NCBI RefSeq assembly: GCF_001715975.1
Contig: NZ_MARB01000005.1
Span: 124,001 to 188,000, forward strand
Origin: Candidatus Thiodiazotropha endolucinida
GTDB taxonomy: Bacteria; Pseudomonadota; Gammaproteobacteria; Chromatiales; Chromatiaceae
Reading direction: 5' to 3'
Length of the DNA stretch: 64,000 nt
Both the position numbers and the translations under genes were made by a program. The notes below the pieces were generated by a model. It was not told where the DNA came from, searched no databases, and saw only the letters and a program-made list of their open reading frames with translations. The number at the start of each line of letters is the position of its first letter. Position 1 is the stretch's first letter. Positions 17,903 to 28,466 of this stretch are shown here, piece by piece.

Positions 17903-19138
17903 ATGACTAAACGAAGTGAGAAAAATCTCATCATCGGTCTCGATATCGGCACTTCTAAGGTGGTGGCGATCGTCGGTGAGATCAAAGCGGATGGCGGTAT
18001 CGAAATTATCGGTATCGGTTCTTATCCGTCGCGCGGCCTGAAAAAGGGTGTGGTGGTGAATATCGAGTCCACGGTGCAGTCGATTCAACGGGCGGTTGAA
18101 GAGGCAGAGTTGATGGCGGGATGTGAGATCCATTCAGTCTACGCAGGTATTGCCGGTAGCCATATCCGCAGCCTCAACTCCCATGGCATCGTGGCTATCC
18201 GGGATAAAGAGGTGACCCAAGGCGATGTGGAACGTGTAATCGATGCTGCCCGCGCAGTGGCGATTCCCGCTGACCAGAAGATTCTGCACATCCTGCCCCA
18301 GGAGTTCATCATTGATGAGCAGGAGGGTATCCGCGATCCCATCGGTATGTCGGGTGTGCGTTTGGAGGCCAGGGTTCACATGGTCACAGGCGCGGTGAGT
18401 GCGGCGCAGAATATCGTTAAATGTATCCGCCGTTGCGGCCTCGAGGCGGATGATCTGATTCTGGAGCAGCTTGCATCCAGCCATTCGGTGCTGAGTGATG
18501 ATGAGAAGGAACTTGGAGTCTGTCTGGTCGATATCGGTGGAGGCACCACCGATATCGCGGTCTTTACAGGCGGCGCGATACGGCATACGGCAGTCATACC
18601 TATTGCAGGTGATCAGGTGACCAACGATATCGCCGTTGCAATGCGTACACCGACTCAATACGCGGAAGAGATCAAGATGAAGTATGCCTGTGCGCTTACT
18701 CAACTGGCCACCAGTGACGAGACCATTGAGGTCCCCAGTATCGGTGAACGCCCGCCGCGCAGGCTCTCACGCCAGACCCTGGCTGAAGTGGTCGAACCGC
18801 GATATGAAGAGTTGATGACATTGATTCAGGCGGAGTTGCGGCGTAGCGGTTTTGAAGATGTTATCGCCGGTGGCGTGGTGCTGACCGGCGGCAGTTCGAA
18901 GATGGAAGGTGTCATTGAGCTGGCTGAAGAGGTATTCCATATGCCAGTGAGGTTGGGCGTGCCGCATTATGTCAGCGGGCTCTCAGATGTGGTGCGCAAC
19001 CCTATCTACTCCACAGGTGTGGGTTTGCTGCTTTTCGGCCAGCGTAACCGTTCCCAGGGTGGACACGAGCTTGCCAATGAGGGTGGATTGAAGGCAGTCT
19101 GGGACCGTATGAAGCATTGGTTCCAAGGTAATTTTTAG
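17903..19138 (+). CDS. ftsA: Cell division protein FtsA
   Basis: This actin-like ATPase of 411 residues anchors FtsZ to the inner membrane and recruits later divisome proteins. The N-terminus LIIGLDIGTSKVVAIVGE is the phosphate-1 motif. VDIGGGTTDIAVF and LTGGSSKMEG are the other actin-fold nucleotide motifs. The C-terminus (VWDRMKHWFQGNF) is an amphipathic membrane-targeting helix. It starts immediately after the ftsQ stop. A 91-base gap separates it from ftsZ. Confidence 0.96.
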   Translation: MTKRSEKNLIIGLDIGTSKVVAIVGEIKADGGIEIIGIGSYPSRGLKKGVVVNIESTVQSIQRAVEEAELMAGCEIHSVYAGIAGSHIRSLNSHGIVAIRDKEVTQGDVERVIDAARAVAIPADQKILHILPQEFIIDEQEGIRDPIGMSGVRLEARVHMVTGAVSAAQNIVKCIRRCGLEADDLILEQLASSHSVLSDDEKELGVCLVDIGGGTTDIAVFTGGAIRHTAVIPIAGDQVTNDIAVAMRTPTQYAEEIKMKYACALTQLATSDETIEVPSIGERPPRRLSRQTLAEVVEPRYEELMTLIQAELRRSGFEDVIAGGVVLTGGSSKMEGVIELAEEVFHMPVRLGVPHYVSGLSDVVRNPIYSTGVGLLLFGQRNRSQGGHELANEGGLKAVWDRMKHWFQGNF

Positions 19139-19198
19139 TTGTTTCGAAGCGGTGCCTGTGCAAGGTGCCGTTGTTAATGAGATGTTTTTTGAATTTTT

Positions 19199-19214
19199 CT
19201 GTCAGGCGCGACAG
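19199..19214 (+). promoter_or_regulatory. Dyad CTGT-N8-ACAG just upstream of the ftsZ ribosome site
   Basis: CTGTCAGGCGCGACAG lies 15 bases before the ftsZ ATG and two bases before the GAGGAGGT ribosome site. It has the outer form of a gammaproteobacterial LexA box and can also form a 5-bp hairpin (CTGTC/GACAG) in the mRNA. The GC-rich centre is unlike the AT-rich centre of strong LexA sites, so the assignment is weak. Confidence 0.25.
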
Positions 19215-19229
19215 TCGAGGAGGTAGACA

Positions 19230-20408
19230 ATGTTCGAACTAATGGATACGCACAGCCAGAATGCTGTGATCAAGGTGATTGGTGTAGGCGGTGGCGGTGG
19301 CAATGCCGTCAATCATATGTTGTCGGGGGAAATCGAGGGTGTCGATTTCATCTGTGCAAACACTGATGCACAGGCTCTGCGCAATAGTGAAGTGCGCACC
19401 CTGCTGCAACTGGGCTCGGATATCACCAAGGGGCTCGGTGCGGGAGCAAATCCCGAAATCGGCAGGCAGGCCGCAATGGAGGATCGTGACAGGATAGAAG
19501 AGGTTTTGACCGGTGCGGATATGGTGTTTATCACCGCCGGCATGGGTGGCGGCACGGGAACCGGGGCTGCACCCGTGGTCGCTCAGGTAGCTAAGGACCT
19601 GGGTATTCTTACGGTAGCGGTGGTCACCAAACCATTCGGGTTTGAGGGTGGCAAGCGGATGAAGATCGCCGAAAAAGGCATGGAGGAGCTGGGCATCAAC
19701 ACCGATTCGCTGATCACAATTCCCAATGAGAAGCTGTTGGCTGTGTTGGGCAAGGAGATGAGTCTGCTGAATGCATTCAAGGCGGCAAACGATGTGTTGC
19801 TGCATGCCGTACAGGGTATTGCGGAACTGATCACCCGTCCCGGCCTGATCAATGTTGATTTTGCCGATGTGCGTACCGTGATGTCCGAAATGGGTGCGGC
19901 CATGATGGGATCGGGTGAGGCCTCTGGGGACAATCGGGCGCGCGAGGCAGCTGAAAGGGCGATTCGCAGTCCATTGCTGGAGGATGTCAACCTGGCCGGA
20001 GCCAAAGGCATTCTGGTCAATATCACCGCTGGCCTGAATCTGGCGATCGGTGAATTTGACGAGGTCGGCAATACGGTGCGTGAGTTCGCCGATGATGATG
20101 CCACCGTTGTGGTCGGCACGGTCATCGATCCGGATATGCAGAATGACATGCGGGTGACGGTGGTCGCCACCGGTCTGGGAGAGAGGTTAAAGGCGGAACT
20201 GCCCAAGCCTGCCCAGGTGGAGGAGATCGCCCATGTCAAGCTGGTCGATGCGGATAATCCGCAAGTGGTACCGGATGACTATCGTGAGCTGGACAGGCCG
20301 ACAGTGTTGCGAAATGGACAGACGGATCGCCCATCAGCTGCAGCCACTGCCGATGGTAATCTCGATTACCTGGATATCCCGGCTTTCCTGCGTCGGCAGG
20401 CTGATTAA
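19230..20408 (+). CDS. ftsZ: Cell division GTPase FtsZ
   Basis: This tubulin homologue of 392 residues polymerises into the Z ring at mid-cell. The tubulin signature GGGTGTG lies at residues 106-112, and the T7-loop region [11 protein letters not shown] is intact. A variable linker (about 320-375) leads to the conserved C-terminal peptide [12 protein letters not shown] that binds FtsA and ZipA. The ribosome site GAGGAGGT is very strong, as expected for a high-copy protein. The gap after ftsA contains a dyad (19199-19214) that may influence expression. Confidence 0.97.
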   Translation: MFELMDTHSQNAVIKVIGVGGGGGNAVNHMLSGEIEGVDFICANTDAQALRNSEVRTLLQLGSDITKGLGAGANPEIGRQAAMEDRDRIEEVLTGADMVFITAGMGGGTGTGAAPVVAQVAKDLGILTVAVVTKPFGFEGGKRMKIAEKGMEELGINTDSLITIPNEKLLAVLGKEMSLLNAFKAANDVLLHAVQGIAELITRPGLINVDFADVRTVMSEMGAAMMGSGEASGDNRAREAAERAIRSPLLEDVNLAGAKGILVNITAGLNLAIGEFDEVGNTVREFADDDATVVVGTVIDPDMQNDMRVTVVATGLGERLKAELPKPAQVEEIAHVKLVDADNPQVVPDDYRELDRPTVLRNGQTDRPSAAATADGNLDYLDIPAFLRRQAD

Positions 20409-20484
20409 GGTCTTCACAAAGTGCCATCTTGGGCCTAGGATTAAAGTGCGGTAGTTGCAGAAAGACAACATGTTGCATTTTGTG

Positions 20485-20514
20485 TTTCCAGATAACCGCC
20501 AGTTGGTGTAGAAT
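20485..20514 (+). promoter_or_regulatory. Possible lpxC promoter (TTTCCA-N18-TAGAAT)
   Basis: The -35-like TTTCCA lies at 20485-20490 and the -10 TAGAAT at 20509-20514. The inferred start near 20521 would leave a leader of about 130 bases before lpxC, including a small GTTGT/ACAAC hairpin. A separate lpxC promoter fits the 243-base gap after ftsZ. Confidence 0.4.
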
Positions 20515-20651
20515 CGAGCACCTGATTGCTGGTTGATCGCGGGCGGCTTGTGCGGGTTGAGGGCTGGATGTTGTTTCTACAACCAGATTCATGTGGTAGG
20601 ATGCGCCGTTTTTGGGCCTTGAAAAGGGTAAGTCACAGCCTAGGGAGCTGA

Positions 20652-21575
20652 ATGTCGATGATTTGGCAACGTACGTTGAAGAACGTGATACGCGCCACGG
20701 GAGTGGGGCTGCATACAGGGGAAAAAGTCTACCTCACCCTACGTCCGGCAGCCCCTGACACCGGGATCGTTTTCAGACGTGTCGACCTTGATCCGCCGGT
20801 CGAGATACGCGCTTGCGCGGAAAATGTGGGTGATACGAGACTCTCGAGCACCCTGGTGCAGGACGGCGTACGGGTTTCCACAGTCGAACACCTGCTTTCC
20901 GCGTTCGCCGGACTGGGTATCGACAACGCCTATGTCGATGTTAGCGCCGCTGAGGTGCCGATCATGGACGGCAGTGCGGGCCCATTCGTGTTTCTGCTGC
21001 AATCCGCCGGTGTCGAAGAGCAGAACAAGGCCAAGCGTTTCATTCGCATTAAACGCAAGGTTGAGGTGGAAGAGGGGGATAAACGCGCCAGTTTCGAGCC
21101 CTTTGACGGCTTCAAAGTCTCCTTCACAATCGATTTCGACCATCCCGCTTTCAAAGAACACTCCCAGTTTGCCACGGTTGACTTTTCCTCCACCTCCTTC
21201 GTCAGAGAGGTTAGTCGTGCCCGCACTTTCGGTTTTCTACGGGATATCGAGATGTTGCGTCAGAAAGAGCTGGCTCTTGGAGGCAGTCTTGACAATGCTG
21301 TGGTTGTCGATGATTACCGGGTCATGAATGATGATGGATTGCGTTATGAAGACGAATTCGTCAAACATAAGATCCTCGACGCCATCGGCGATCTCTATCT
21401 TCTGGGTCACAGCTTGATTGGTTCCTTCAGTGGCCACAAATCAGGCCATGCGCTGAATAACCGTCTCCTGCTGGAGCTGATCAGCCAACAGGATGCCTGG
21501 GAGGAGATAACCTTCGATGAGCCTGAAGATGCTCCGATTTCATACATGAAACCGGCCCATCTCACTATCTCCTGA
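20652..21575 (+). CDS. lpxC: UDP-3-O-acyl-N-acetylglucosamine deacetylase LpxC
   Basis: This zinc-dependent deacetylase of 307 residues carries out the committed step of lipid A synthesis in the cytoplasm. The first zinc-site segment [14 protein letters not shown] and the second one [15 protein letters not shown] are intact. The catalytic histidine lies in [13 protein letters not shown]. The length is normal. It is the last gene of the dcw cluster and is followed by a strong intrinsic terminator. Its presence shows an outer membrane with lipid A, so the organism is Gram-negative. Confidence 0.97.
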   Translation: MSMIWQRTLKNVIRATGVGLHTGEKVYLTLRPAAPDTGIVFRRVDLDPPVEIRACAENVGDTRLSSTLVQDGVRVSTVEHLLSAFAGLGIDNAYVDVSAAEVPIMDGSAGPFVFLLQSAGVEEQNKAKRFIRIKRKVEVEEGDKRASFEPFDGFKVSFTIDFDHPAFKEHSQFATVDFSSTSFVREVSRARTFGFLRDIEMLRQKELALGGSLDNAVVVDDYRVMNDDGLRYEDEFVKHKILDAIGDLYLLGHSLIGSFSGHKSGHALNNRLLLELISQQDAWEEITFDEPEDAPISYMKPAHLTIS

Positions 21576-21609
21576 ATATCAAATCGAATAATCCGGCCGT
21601 TACTTAATA

Positions 21610-21633
21610 GGGCTGTTTACACAGCCCTTTTTT
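21610..21633 (+). terminator. Intrinsic terminator after lpxC
   Basis: GGGCTGT-TTAC-ACAGCCC (21610-21627) is a perfect 7-bp stem followed by six T residues. It closes the dcw transcript and separates it from the convergent dciA gene. Confidence 0.9.
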
Positions 21634-21715
21634 ATGGCTTCTCAATCAAATCTTTCTGTGTTGGGTAAACCGAAACCTTTCAATCGCCTCGGGGAATAGG
21701 ATCTATTCGCAAATG

Positions 21716-22150
21716 TTACCGATTCACCATCCCGTGCCGACTGATGCGGAGTAGCGCTTCCCGCAGTGATGGGTCTTCGATGGCTTCCGCGGATTGCCGT
21801 AATTGCTCGCCGGCCTCTTGACTCAGAACGATTCGATCTCTCTTCTTTTGTCTGGGTTTGACTGAATCATTCGGCAGGATACGGGTGCGAACCTGTTTCA
21901 CATCAATACCGTTAGCCCGCAGTTGTGTTCGCAGTTGAGGCAACAGATAGCGGAATCGGCTGGCCCATACCGGTGATGCGACGAAAAGGTTGAGGTTGCC
22001 ATGCTGCAGCACTGCTGCCTTGAGTTGCGAATCGAGGGGAGCAGTCAGTAGCTGTTTGAGCTGTTGATGGAGCGTCCTTTGCGCTGACAACTGTTTTCCC
22101 AATTCGCTAAGGATTGTCCCCGAGCCGACTATTGTTGATACAGGTTCCAT
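21716..22150 (-). CDS. dciA: DciA-like DUF721 protein, replicative helicase loader
   Basis: A protein of 144 residues. The N-terminal half is the DUF721/DciA domain with the segment LNLFVASPVWASRFRYLLPQ (about residues 53-72), which resembles a KH-type fold. The C-terminal part is basic, then helical. DciA binds DnaB and helps load it at the origin in the many bacteria that lack DnaC. The location between lpxC and secA on the opposite strand is the same as I recall in Pseudomonas. The ATG at 22150 is the natural start. The gene is divergent from the M23 peptidase gene, with 120 AT-rich bases between. Confidence 0.85.
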   Translation of the reverse strand: MEPVSTIVGSGTILSELGKQLSAQRTLHQQLKQLLTAPLDSQLKAAVLQHGNLNLFVASPVWASRFRYLLPQLRTQLRANGIDVKQVRTRILPNDSVKPRQKKRDRIVLSQEAGEQLRQSAEAIEDPSLREALLRISRHGMVNR

Positions 22151-22270
22151 AGTACGAGGTTAGAGAATTTATTGATAAAAAACATCACATTTTGTGCATA
22201 AAATGATAAAGTTCGGTGTTTTGTGACCGACATTAGTTGTATATAGCCTGAGATTCAGCTGTTTTTTACA

Positions 22271-23203
22271 ATGAATATCATATACTTACGCGGAATCGGA
22301 CAGACCTGCGGCACGCTGCTGCGTTGCCTGCGTGCCTCTCTTTTGGTTGGATTAACTACCCTATTCGGTGCCGGCATGCTGTGGCTTGGTTACCAGATGG
22401 GTGTCAATGATACGGAGTTTCCTGAGCATCAGCTGGTTGCCGGCCTGAAGCAGACATTTGCCCGGGAGCGTCAATTACTTGAGGATGCCAAATCCGACAC
22501 CCAGGGTGGAATCGATGCCCTGGCGATCCGCCTAGGCCAATTGCAATCGCAGCTTTTGCGTCTGGATGCGCTCGGTGAACGTCTGGTCAATATCGGTGGA
22601 CTCGATAAAGGCGAGTTCAGCTTTGACGAACCGCCTGCGCTGGGTGGTCCCGAGGTGATGACTTCCCACACCGAGCAATCGGCATTGCCTGATCTGTTAC
22701 GGGAGATGGAACAGCTGGAGCAATTGATCGACCATCGCCATCAACAACTTGCCCTGGTCGAGGATCTGATCATGAACTCCAATCTGGAAGAGTCGGTTCA
22801 TCCCACCGGGCGACCTGTCAACAAGGGTTGGATATCTTCTTATTATGGCATGCGAAATGATCCTTTTACCGGCAAGCGTACCATGCATAAAGGGATGGAT
22901 TTTGCCGGCAAGGACGGTTCGGATGTGGTTGCTGTCGCGGCCGGTGTTGTCACCTGGTCCGCAAAGCGCTACGGCTACGGGGAGATGATCGAGATCAACC
23001 ACGGTAAAGGATACGTTACCCGCTACGGCCACAATAAGGAGATCCTGGTCGAGGTCGGTGATCGTGTCAAGCAGGGGCAGGTTATCGCCAAGATGGGTTC
23101 AACCGGTCGCTCCACGGGCCCCCATGTCCATTTCGAGGTAGTACGCAACGGAAAGACGATCGATCCCACTCGCTATATTCTCAACAAGCGGAACCAGGGC
23201 TGA
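22271..23203 (+). CDS. M23-family membrane-anchored peptidase
   Basis: A protein of 310 residues with one N-terminal membrane helix (about 22-42), a periplasmic coiled coil (about 55-170) and a C-terminal LytM/M23 domain. The zinc-ligand motifs are present: MHKGMDFAG (HxxxD type) and GPHVHFEV (HxH). M23 enzymes of this layout cleave peptidoglycan cross-bridges or, like EnvC and NlpD, activate amidases. Here the metal ligands appear complete, so catalysis is plausible. The position next to secA is a conserved gammaproteobacterial arrangement. The substrate cannot be told from sequence. Confidence 0.9.
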   Translation: MNIIYLRGIGQTCGTLLRCLRASLLVGLTTLFGAGMLWLGYQMGVNDTEFPEHQLVAGLKQTFARERQLLEDAKSDTQGGIDALAIRLGQLQSQLLRLDALGERLVNIGGLDKGEFSFDEPPALGGPEVMTSHTEQSALPDLLREMEQLEQLIDHRHQQLALVEDLIMNSNLEESVHPTGRPVNKGWISSYYGMRNDPFTGKRTMHKGMDFAGKDGSDVVAVAAGVVTWSAKRYGYGEMIEINHGKGYVTRYGHNKEILVEVGDRVKQGQVIAKMGSTGRSTGPHVHFEVVRNGKTIDPTRYILNKRNQG

Positions 23204-23309
23204 TCCATTACACCGAAAAATTCCGAATTTAATCCAGAATTTGATTGAATCGATCCCCATGATTGATGTCAACATTGCCTAGGCGGCCGCAATCCAGCTC
23301 ACCCCAACC

Positions 23310-23338
23310 TTCAGCAATTCCACCGCTTGCTGTATCAT
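23310..23338 (+). promoter_or_regulatory. Possible secA promoter (TTCAGC-N17-TATCAT)
   Basis: A -35-like TTCAGC at 23310-23315 and a -10 TATCAT at 23333-23338 with a 17-base spacer, giving a leader of about 30 bases before the secA ATG. I see no secM-like gene upstream. Confidence 0.4.
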
Positions 23339-23374
23339 CCACAAATTTCCCATCTGTGACGGAAACCCCGATTA

Positions 23375-26191
23375 ATGGTAAGTAACATCTTCAAGAAGAT
23401 CTTCGGTAGCCGAAATGAGCGCCTGATCAAACGCATGTCAAAGACAGTCTCCCAGATCAGCGCCCTGGAGGCTGATATTGAGAAGCTCTCTGATGAGGCA
23501 TTAAAGGCAAAGACTGCCGAATTTCGTACCCGCCTGGAAGCGGGAGAAACCCTGGATAACCTGATGAATGATGCCTTTGCCGTGGTACGGGAGGCAGGCC
23601 GCAGGGTGATGCAGATGCGTCATTTTGACGTTCAGCTGGTCGGCGGCATGGTTCTGCATCAGGGAAAAATCTCAGAGATGAGGACCGGTGAGGGTAAAAC
23701 CCTGGTGGCTACCCTGGCGGCCTACCTGAATGCCCTGCCGGCCAAGGGCGTCCATGTTGTGACGGTAAATGACTATCTGGCACGGCGCGATGCCGCCTGG
23801 ATGGGGCGTATCTACGATTTTCTCGGTTTGACCGTTGGCGTCATCAATTCTTCAGGGGGCATGGGACCTGACAGTTCCTCCTATTTGTATGATCACGAGC
23901 ATGACGCAAAGAATGGCGGATACCCCCATCTGAGACCGGTCTCCCGCCAGCAGGCCTATGCAGCGGATATCACATACGGTACCAATAACGAGTACGGTTT
24001 CGACTATCTGCGGGACAACATGGCATTCAGTGCGGAGCAACGTGTGCAACGTCCACCCAATTTTGCCATCGTTGATGAAGTGGACTCCATCCTGATCGAC
24101 GAGGCGCGTACACCACTCATCATATCCGGGCCGACGGAGGACTCCTCGGAGCTCTATAAGGCGGTCAACAAAATCATTCCCAGCCTGACCCGGCAGGATC
24201 CGATCACCAACGAGGAGGGTAAGCCCGATTTCGGTCCAGGCGATTTCTCGGTGGACGAGAAGGCGCGCCAGGTCTTCTTCAGCGAGGAGGGACATCAACA
24301 TCTCGAGGAGATGCTGACTGAAGCGGGACTGCTGGAAGAAGGGGCCAGTCTGTATGATCCATCCAACATCATTCTGATGCATCATGCGAATGCCGCCCTA
24401 AGGGCCCACGCCCTGTTTCAACGCAATGTTGACTATATCGTCAAGGACGGCCAGGTCATCATCGTCGATGAGTTCACCGGCCGCACCATGCCGGGCCGGC
24501 GCTGGTCGGACGGTCAGCATCAGGCGGTGGAAGCGAAAGAGGGGGTCGAGATTCAAAATGAGAATCAGACGCTTGCCTCGATCACCTTTCAAAACTACTT
24601 CCGTCTCTACAACAAGCTTTCGGGCATGACCGGTACAGCGGATACCGAGGCCTTCGAGTTTCAGCAGATCTACGGTCTGGAAGTGGTGGTCATTCCGACC
24701 AACATGCCTATGATTCGGGACGATATGGGTGACCTGGTCTATCTGACCCCTGAAGAGAAGTACGATGCGATCCTTGAAGATGTAGAGGATTGCGTGAAAC
24801 GGGGACAGCCTGTCCTGGTAGGTACTGCCTCCATCGAAACCTCGGAACTGGTCTCCGGATTGCTGAATGATGCAGAGGTGGAACATAGGGTGCTGAATGC
24901 CAAGCACCATGAGCAGGAGGCGGTGATTGTGGCCCAGGCGGGCCGACCCGGCGCCGTTACCATCGCAACCAATATGGCGGGCCGGGGCACCGACATCGTA
25001 CTGGGCGGCAATCTGGAGTCTGAGCTGGAGGCACTGGGAGACACTCCTGATCCAGCCGAAGTTGATGAGCATAAGGAGGCCTGGAAGAAGCGCCACCAAC
25101 ATGTACTGGATGCCGGCGGCCTGCATGTGATCGGTACTGAACGTCATGAATCGAGGCGTATCGACAATCAGCTGCGTGGCCGTTCAGGGCGTCAGGGCGA
25201 TCCAGGATCGAGTCGCTTCTATCTCTCTCTGCAGGACAATCTGATGCGCATATTCGCCTCCGACAAGGTGGGTGGATTGATGCAGAAACTCGGTATGGAA
25301 AAGGGCGAGGCGATCGAGCACCCGTGGGTTTCGCGGGCGATCGAAAATGCCCAGCGCAAGGTGGAGGGGCGTAACTTCGATATCCGTAAACAGCTGCTGG
25401 AATATGATGATGTGGCCAATGATCAGCGGCGGGTCGTGTATGAACAGCGTAATGACCTGATGGATACCTCAGATATCTCCGAATCAATCACAGCTTTGCG
25501 CAGTGACGTTCTGGACGAGGTATTTCATAGCCATATACCCCGGGATAGCATCGAGGAACAGTGGGACGTTCCAGGACTGAGTGAATCGCTGAACGAACTG
25601 TTTGGCGGCGAATGGTCGGTCCAGCAGTGGCTGGATGAGGATCACGATCTGCATGAGGAGACCCTGAAACAGAAGATCACCCAGATCCTGCAGGGCGTCT
25701 ATCAGGACAAGGAGACCCTGGTTGGGGCCGAGAACATGCGTCAGTTCGAGAAGGCGATCATGCTGCAGACCCTCGACGGTCACTGGAAGGAGCATCTGGC
25801 GGCGATGGACTATCTGCGCCAGGGTATCCACCTGCGCGGTTATGCACAGAAGAACCCGAAGCAGGAGTACAAGCGCGAGGCCTTCGAGATGTTCTCCAAT
25901 ATGCTGGAGAGTATCAAGCAGGAGGTGACCGGACTACTATCCAAGGTCCAGGTACAGATGCCGGAAGAGATGGCGATCCAGGAGCGGCAACCAAGGGTCG
26001 ATGAGTTCGAGTTCAAGCACGAGACTTTCGAGGGACTGCCGGAAGAGAAGGCCGCACCTGCAGAGATGGAGGAACATGCGCGGGAGCCTCAACAGCCGTT
26101 TGTTCGCGAAGGTCGGAAGATCGGCAGAAACGAGCCCTGTCCCTGTGGATCGGGTAAGAAATTCAAGCAGTGCCATGGTCGCATAAGTTGA
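23375..26191 (+). CDS. secA: Protein translocase ATPase SecA
   Basis: The 938-residue motor pushes unfolded preproteins through SecYEG. The Walker A motif GEGKT lies at 105-109, and the Walker B-type segment [17 protein letters not shown] is clear. The preprotein cross-linking region, the second motor half ([16 protein letters not shown]) and the helical scaffold follow. The C-terminal [14 protein letters not shown] is an intact zinc-binding, SecB-interacting tail. Neither the E. coli secM regulator nor a typical arrest-peptide ORF is present upstream. argJ starts one base after its stop. Confidence 0.97.
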   Translation: MVSNIFKKIFGSRNERLIKRMSKTVSQISALEADIEKLSDEALKAKTAEFRTRLEAGETLDNLMNDAFAVVREAGRRVMQMRHFDVQLVGGMVLHQGKISEMRTGEGKTLVATLAAYLNALPAKGVHVVTVNDYLARRDAAWMGRIYDFLGLTVGVINSSGGMGPDSSSYLYDHEHDAKNGGYPHLRPVSRQQAYAADITYGTNNEYGFDYLRDNMAFSAEQRVQRPPNFAIVDEVDSILIDEARTPLIISGPTEDSSELYKAVNKIIPSLTRQDPITNEEGKPDFGPGDFSVDEKARQVFFSEEGHQHLEEMLTEAGLLEEGASLYDPSNIILMHHANAALRAHALFQRNVDYIVKDGQVIIVDEFTGRTMPGRRWSDGQHQAVEAKEGVEIQNENQTLASITFQNYFRLYNKLSGMTGTADTEAFEFQQIYGLEVVVIPTNMPMIRDDMGDLVYLTPEEKYDAILEDVEDCVKRGQPVLVGTASIETSELVSGLLNDAEVEHRVLNAKHHEQEAVIVAQAGRPGAVTIATNMAGRGTDIVLGGNLESELEALGDTPDPAEVDEHKEAWKKRHQHVLDAGGLHVIGTERHESRRIDNQLRGRSGRQGDPGSSRFYLSLQDNLMRIFASDKVGGLMQKLGMEKGEAIEHPWVSRAIENAQRKVEGRNFDIRKQLLEYDDVANDQRRVVYEQRNDLMDTSDISESITALRSDVLDEVFHSHIPRDSIEEQWDVPGLSESLNELFGGEWSVQQWLDEDHDLHEETLKQKITQILQGVYQDKETLVGAENMRQFEKAIMLQTLDGHWKEHLAAMDYLRQGIHLRGYAQKNPKQEYKREAFEMFSNMLESIKQEVTGLLSKVQVQMPEEMAIQERQPRVDEFEFKHETFEGLPEEKAAPAEMEEHAREPQQPFVREGRKIGRNEPCPCGSGKKFKQCHGRIS

Positions 26192-26192
26192 C

Positions 26193-27395
26193 ATGAACGC
26201 CACTCAATTCGCCATCCCCGGTATACGGCTTGGCACGGCGGCGGCAGGAATCAAATATCCCGACAGGGATGATATGGTGGTCATCGAAGTGGTGGAAGGG
26301 GCGAGTTGCGCGGCGGTGTTTACCCGCAATGCCTTTTGTGCCGCGCCGGTTCAGCTCGCCAAAAAACATCTGGCGCTCAGGCCGCCGAGATATTTGCTGA
26401 TCAATTCGGGAAATGCCAACGCAGGGACCGGCGATCAGGGTATGCAGGACGCCCATGCCTGTTGCCGGGTATTGGCGGAGACCGTAGCCTGTCAACCGGA
26501 CCAGGTGCTGCCCTTTTCCACCGGAGTGATTGGTGAGAGCCTGCCAGTCGAACGCATCCACGATGCGCTACCCGCTGCCATTGACAACTTAAGCACCGGT
26601 AGTTGGGAGACCGCCTCAAGGGCCATTTTGACCACCGATACCCGACCGAAACTGCGTTCACGCCATTTTGAGTTTGAGGGCGTACAGGTACGTCTCACGG
26701 GCATGGCCAAGGGATCCGGCATGATCTGTCCCGACATGGCAACGATGCTGGCTTACCTGGCGACAGATCTGAGCATTTCCCAGGCGTTGTTACAGGCCTG
26801 TCTGGATGATGCGGTGAAGCCCTCATTCAACAGTATTACTGTGGATGGCGATACCTCAACCAATGATGCCTGTGTGCTGATGGCCAGTGGTGCATCCACC
26901 CTTGCGCCGCTGACAGAGCGTGGATCCGATCTCTACAAGAAGTTTGTGGATGAAGTGACGGAACTCTGTATGGAGTTGGCGCGGGATATTGTCCGCGATG
27001 GTGAGGGGGCGACGAAGCTGGTGGAGATTCTGGTGCAGGATGCGGCAGATGAAAAGGAGGCAAGACGTGTTGCCTACACCATTGCCCATTCGCCCCTGGT
27101 CAAAACAGCGCTCTTCGCCTCCGATCCCAACTGGGGAAGGATTCTGGCAGCGGTGGGTCGTGCGGGGCTCGCCGGATTCGATATCGACCGTGTCGAAATC
27201 TGGCTCGATGATACCTGTATCGTGCGCAACGGCGGCCGGGCAGCGGAATATACCGAGCAGGCGGGGGCTTCGGTGATGAGTCGTGATGAGTTTACCATTC
27301 GTGTCATGCTCGGTCGTGGTGACATGCTGGCGCGGGTAGCGACCTGTGATCTCTCCTATGACTATGTCAAGATCAATGCTGAGTACCGTACCTGA
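26193..27395 (+). CDS. argJ: Ornithine acetyltransferase / N-acetylglutamate synthase ArgJ
   Basis: A protein of 400 residues. ArgJ transfers the acetyl group from N-acetylornithine to glutamate, recycling it in arginine synthesis, and often also makes N-acetylglutamate from acetyl-CoA. The self-cleavage motif KGSGMICPDMATML places cleavage between Ala183 and Thr184, yielding two chains with Thr184 as nucleophile. TVDGDTSTND and DPNWGRILAAVGRAG are further conserved blocks. It lies directly after secA, as I recall in Pseudomonas. The cyclic acetyl pathway implies no need for ArgE deacetylase. Confidence 0.95.
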   Translation: MNATQFAIPGIRLGTAAAGIKYPDRDDMVVIEVVEGASCAAVFTRNAFCAAPVQLAKKHLALRPPRYLLINSGNANAGTGDQGMQDAHACCRVLAETVACQPDQVLPFSTGVIGESLPVERIHDALPAAIDNLSTGSWETASRAILTTDTRPKLRSRHFEFEGVQVRLTGMAKGSGMICPDMATMLAYLATDLSISQALLQACLDDAVKPSFNSITVDGDTSTNDACVLMASGASTLAPLTERGSDLYKKFVDEVTELCMELARDIVRDGEGATKLVEILVQDAADEKEARRVAYTIAHSPLVKTALFASDPNWGRILAAVGRAGLAGFDIDRVEIWLDDTCIVRNGGRAAEYTEQAGASVMSRDEFTIRVMLGRGDMLARVATCDLSYDYVKINAEYRT

Positions 27396-27524
27396 CGTGG
27401 TGTCCTATACTGTTCAACGGTTTCAGCGTGAGAGAAGCCGCTAGCTGTGTTGGCGAACCCTTTCCAGACATGCTGATCAATCAACAGGCCCCAAATGTTC
27501 AGACCCCAGGTTAGCCCACACACC

Positions 27525-28466
27525 ATGATCCATGTAGTCGCAGCAGCCATCTTCGACAGCGGAGCTCGCGTGCTCGTGACCAGGCGTGTCGACCATCTGC
27601 ACCAGGGCGGTTTGTGGGAGTTCCCGGGAGGCAAATGCGAACCGGGTGAATCCAACCAGCAGGCCTTGGCAAGGGAGCTCAAAGAGGAGCTCGGTATCGT
27701 ACCGCTCGAGTGTGATCCCCTGATTCGGGTCAGGCATGATTACGGCGATCGCAACCTGCTGCTCGAGTTTTTTCGTGTCACTCGCTATCAGGGTGAGGCC
27801 AGCGGACTCGAGGGGCAGCCTTTGAAATGGCTGTTGCCTGAGGAGATGGAGCCAGGCGGTTTTCCCGCTGCCGACCGACCTGTGATCACCGCATTGCAGC
27901 TACCGAGCCGGTATCTGATTACAGGCGGGGATGGTGATCGGTTGGAGGATTTTCTGCAGCGGCTGGACAGGGCGCTGGATCGTGGTGTGGGTATTGTACA
28001 GTTACGGGCACACGGCTTGACGGATATAGATTACCGTGAGCTTTTGTCCGCCTGTCTACCCCGTTGTCACGGACGGGGCGTCAAACTCATCGTCAACCGG
28101 CCCGAGAGGGTGGCGGATTGGCGGCAAGAGGCCGATGGGGTTCACTTCACGGCACGGCAACTGATGGCACTGACGCACCATCCCTCCGGTGCAGGACTGC
28201 TGGGCGCTTCCTGCCACAATCCTGAAGAACTGGCACGGGCAGCCGAATTGGAGCTGGACTATGCGCTGCTTTCACCTGTCGAGGCCACAGGCTCGCATCC
28301 TCATGCCCAGGCCCTGGGCTGGTTTCGTTTCACGGAGTGGGTCGACCGGGTCAATATACCTGTCTACGCATTGGGTGGTATGCAGTCAGACTCGCTGAGG
28401 CAGGCAAAACTTGCCGGCGCTCAGGGGATCGCGGGTATTTCGACTTTTTGGGGGCTCAATCGGTAA
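27525..28466 (+). CDS. Nudix hydrolase fused to a thiamine-phosphate-synthase-like domain
   Basis: About 313 residues in two domains. The N-terminal MutT-type Nudix domain contains the box GGKCEPGESNQQALARELKE-ELG, complete for the catalytic Gx5Ex7REUxEExGU pattern, and the FPGG loop. Such domains hydrolyse oxidised dGTP and similar nucleotides. The C-terminal domain (from about residue 135) is a ThiE-like TIM barrel, but the phosphate-binding segments are atypical, so real thiamine phosphate synthase activity is doubtful. I start at ATG 27525 (MIHVVAAAIF), which fits the family. An in-frame ATG at 27495 is an alternative. The 3' end overlaps the convergent PilZ gene by 11 bases. Confidence 0.88.
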   Translation: MIHVVAAAIFDSGARVLVTRRVDHLHQGGLWEFPGGKCEPGESNQQALARELKEELGIVPLECDPLIRVRHDYGDRNLLLEFFRVTRYQGEASGLEGQPLKWLLPEEMEPGGFPAADRPVITALQLPSRYLITGGDGDRLEDFLQRLDRALDRGVGIVQLRAHGLTDIDYRELLSACLPRCHGRGVKLIVNRPERVADWRQEADGVHFTARQLMALTHHPSGAGLLGASCHNPEELARAAELELDYALLSPVEATGSHPHAQALGWFRFTEWVDRVNIPVYALGGMQSDSLRQAKLAGAQGIAGISTFWGLNR

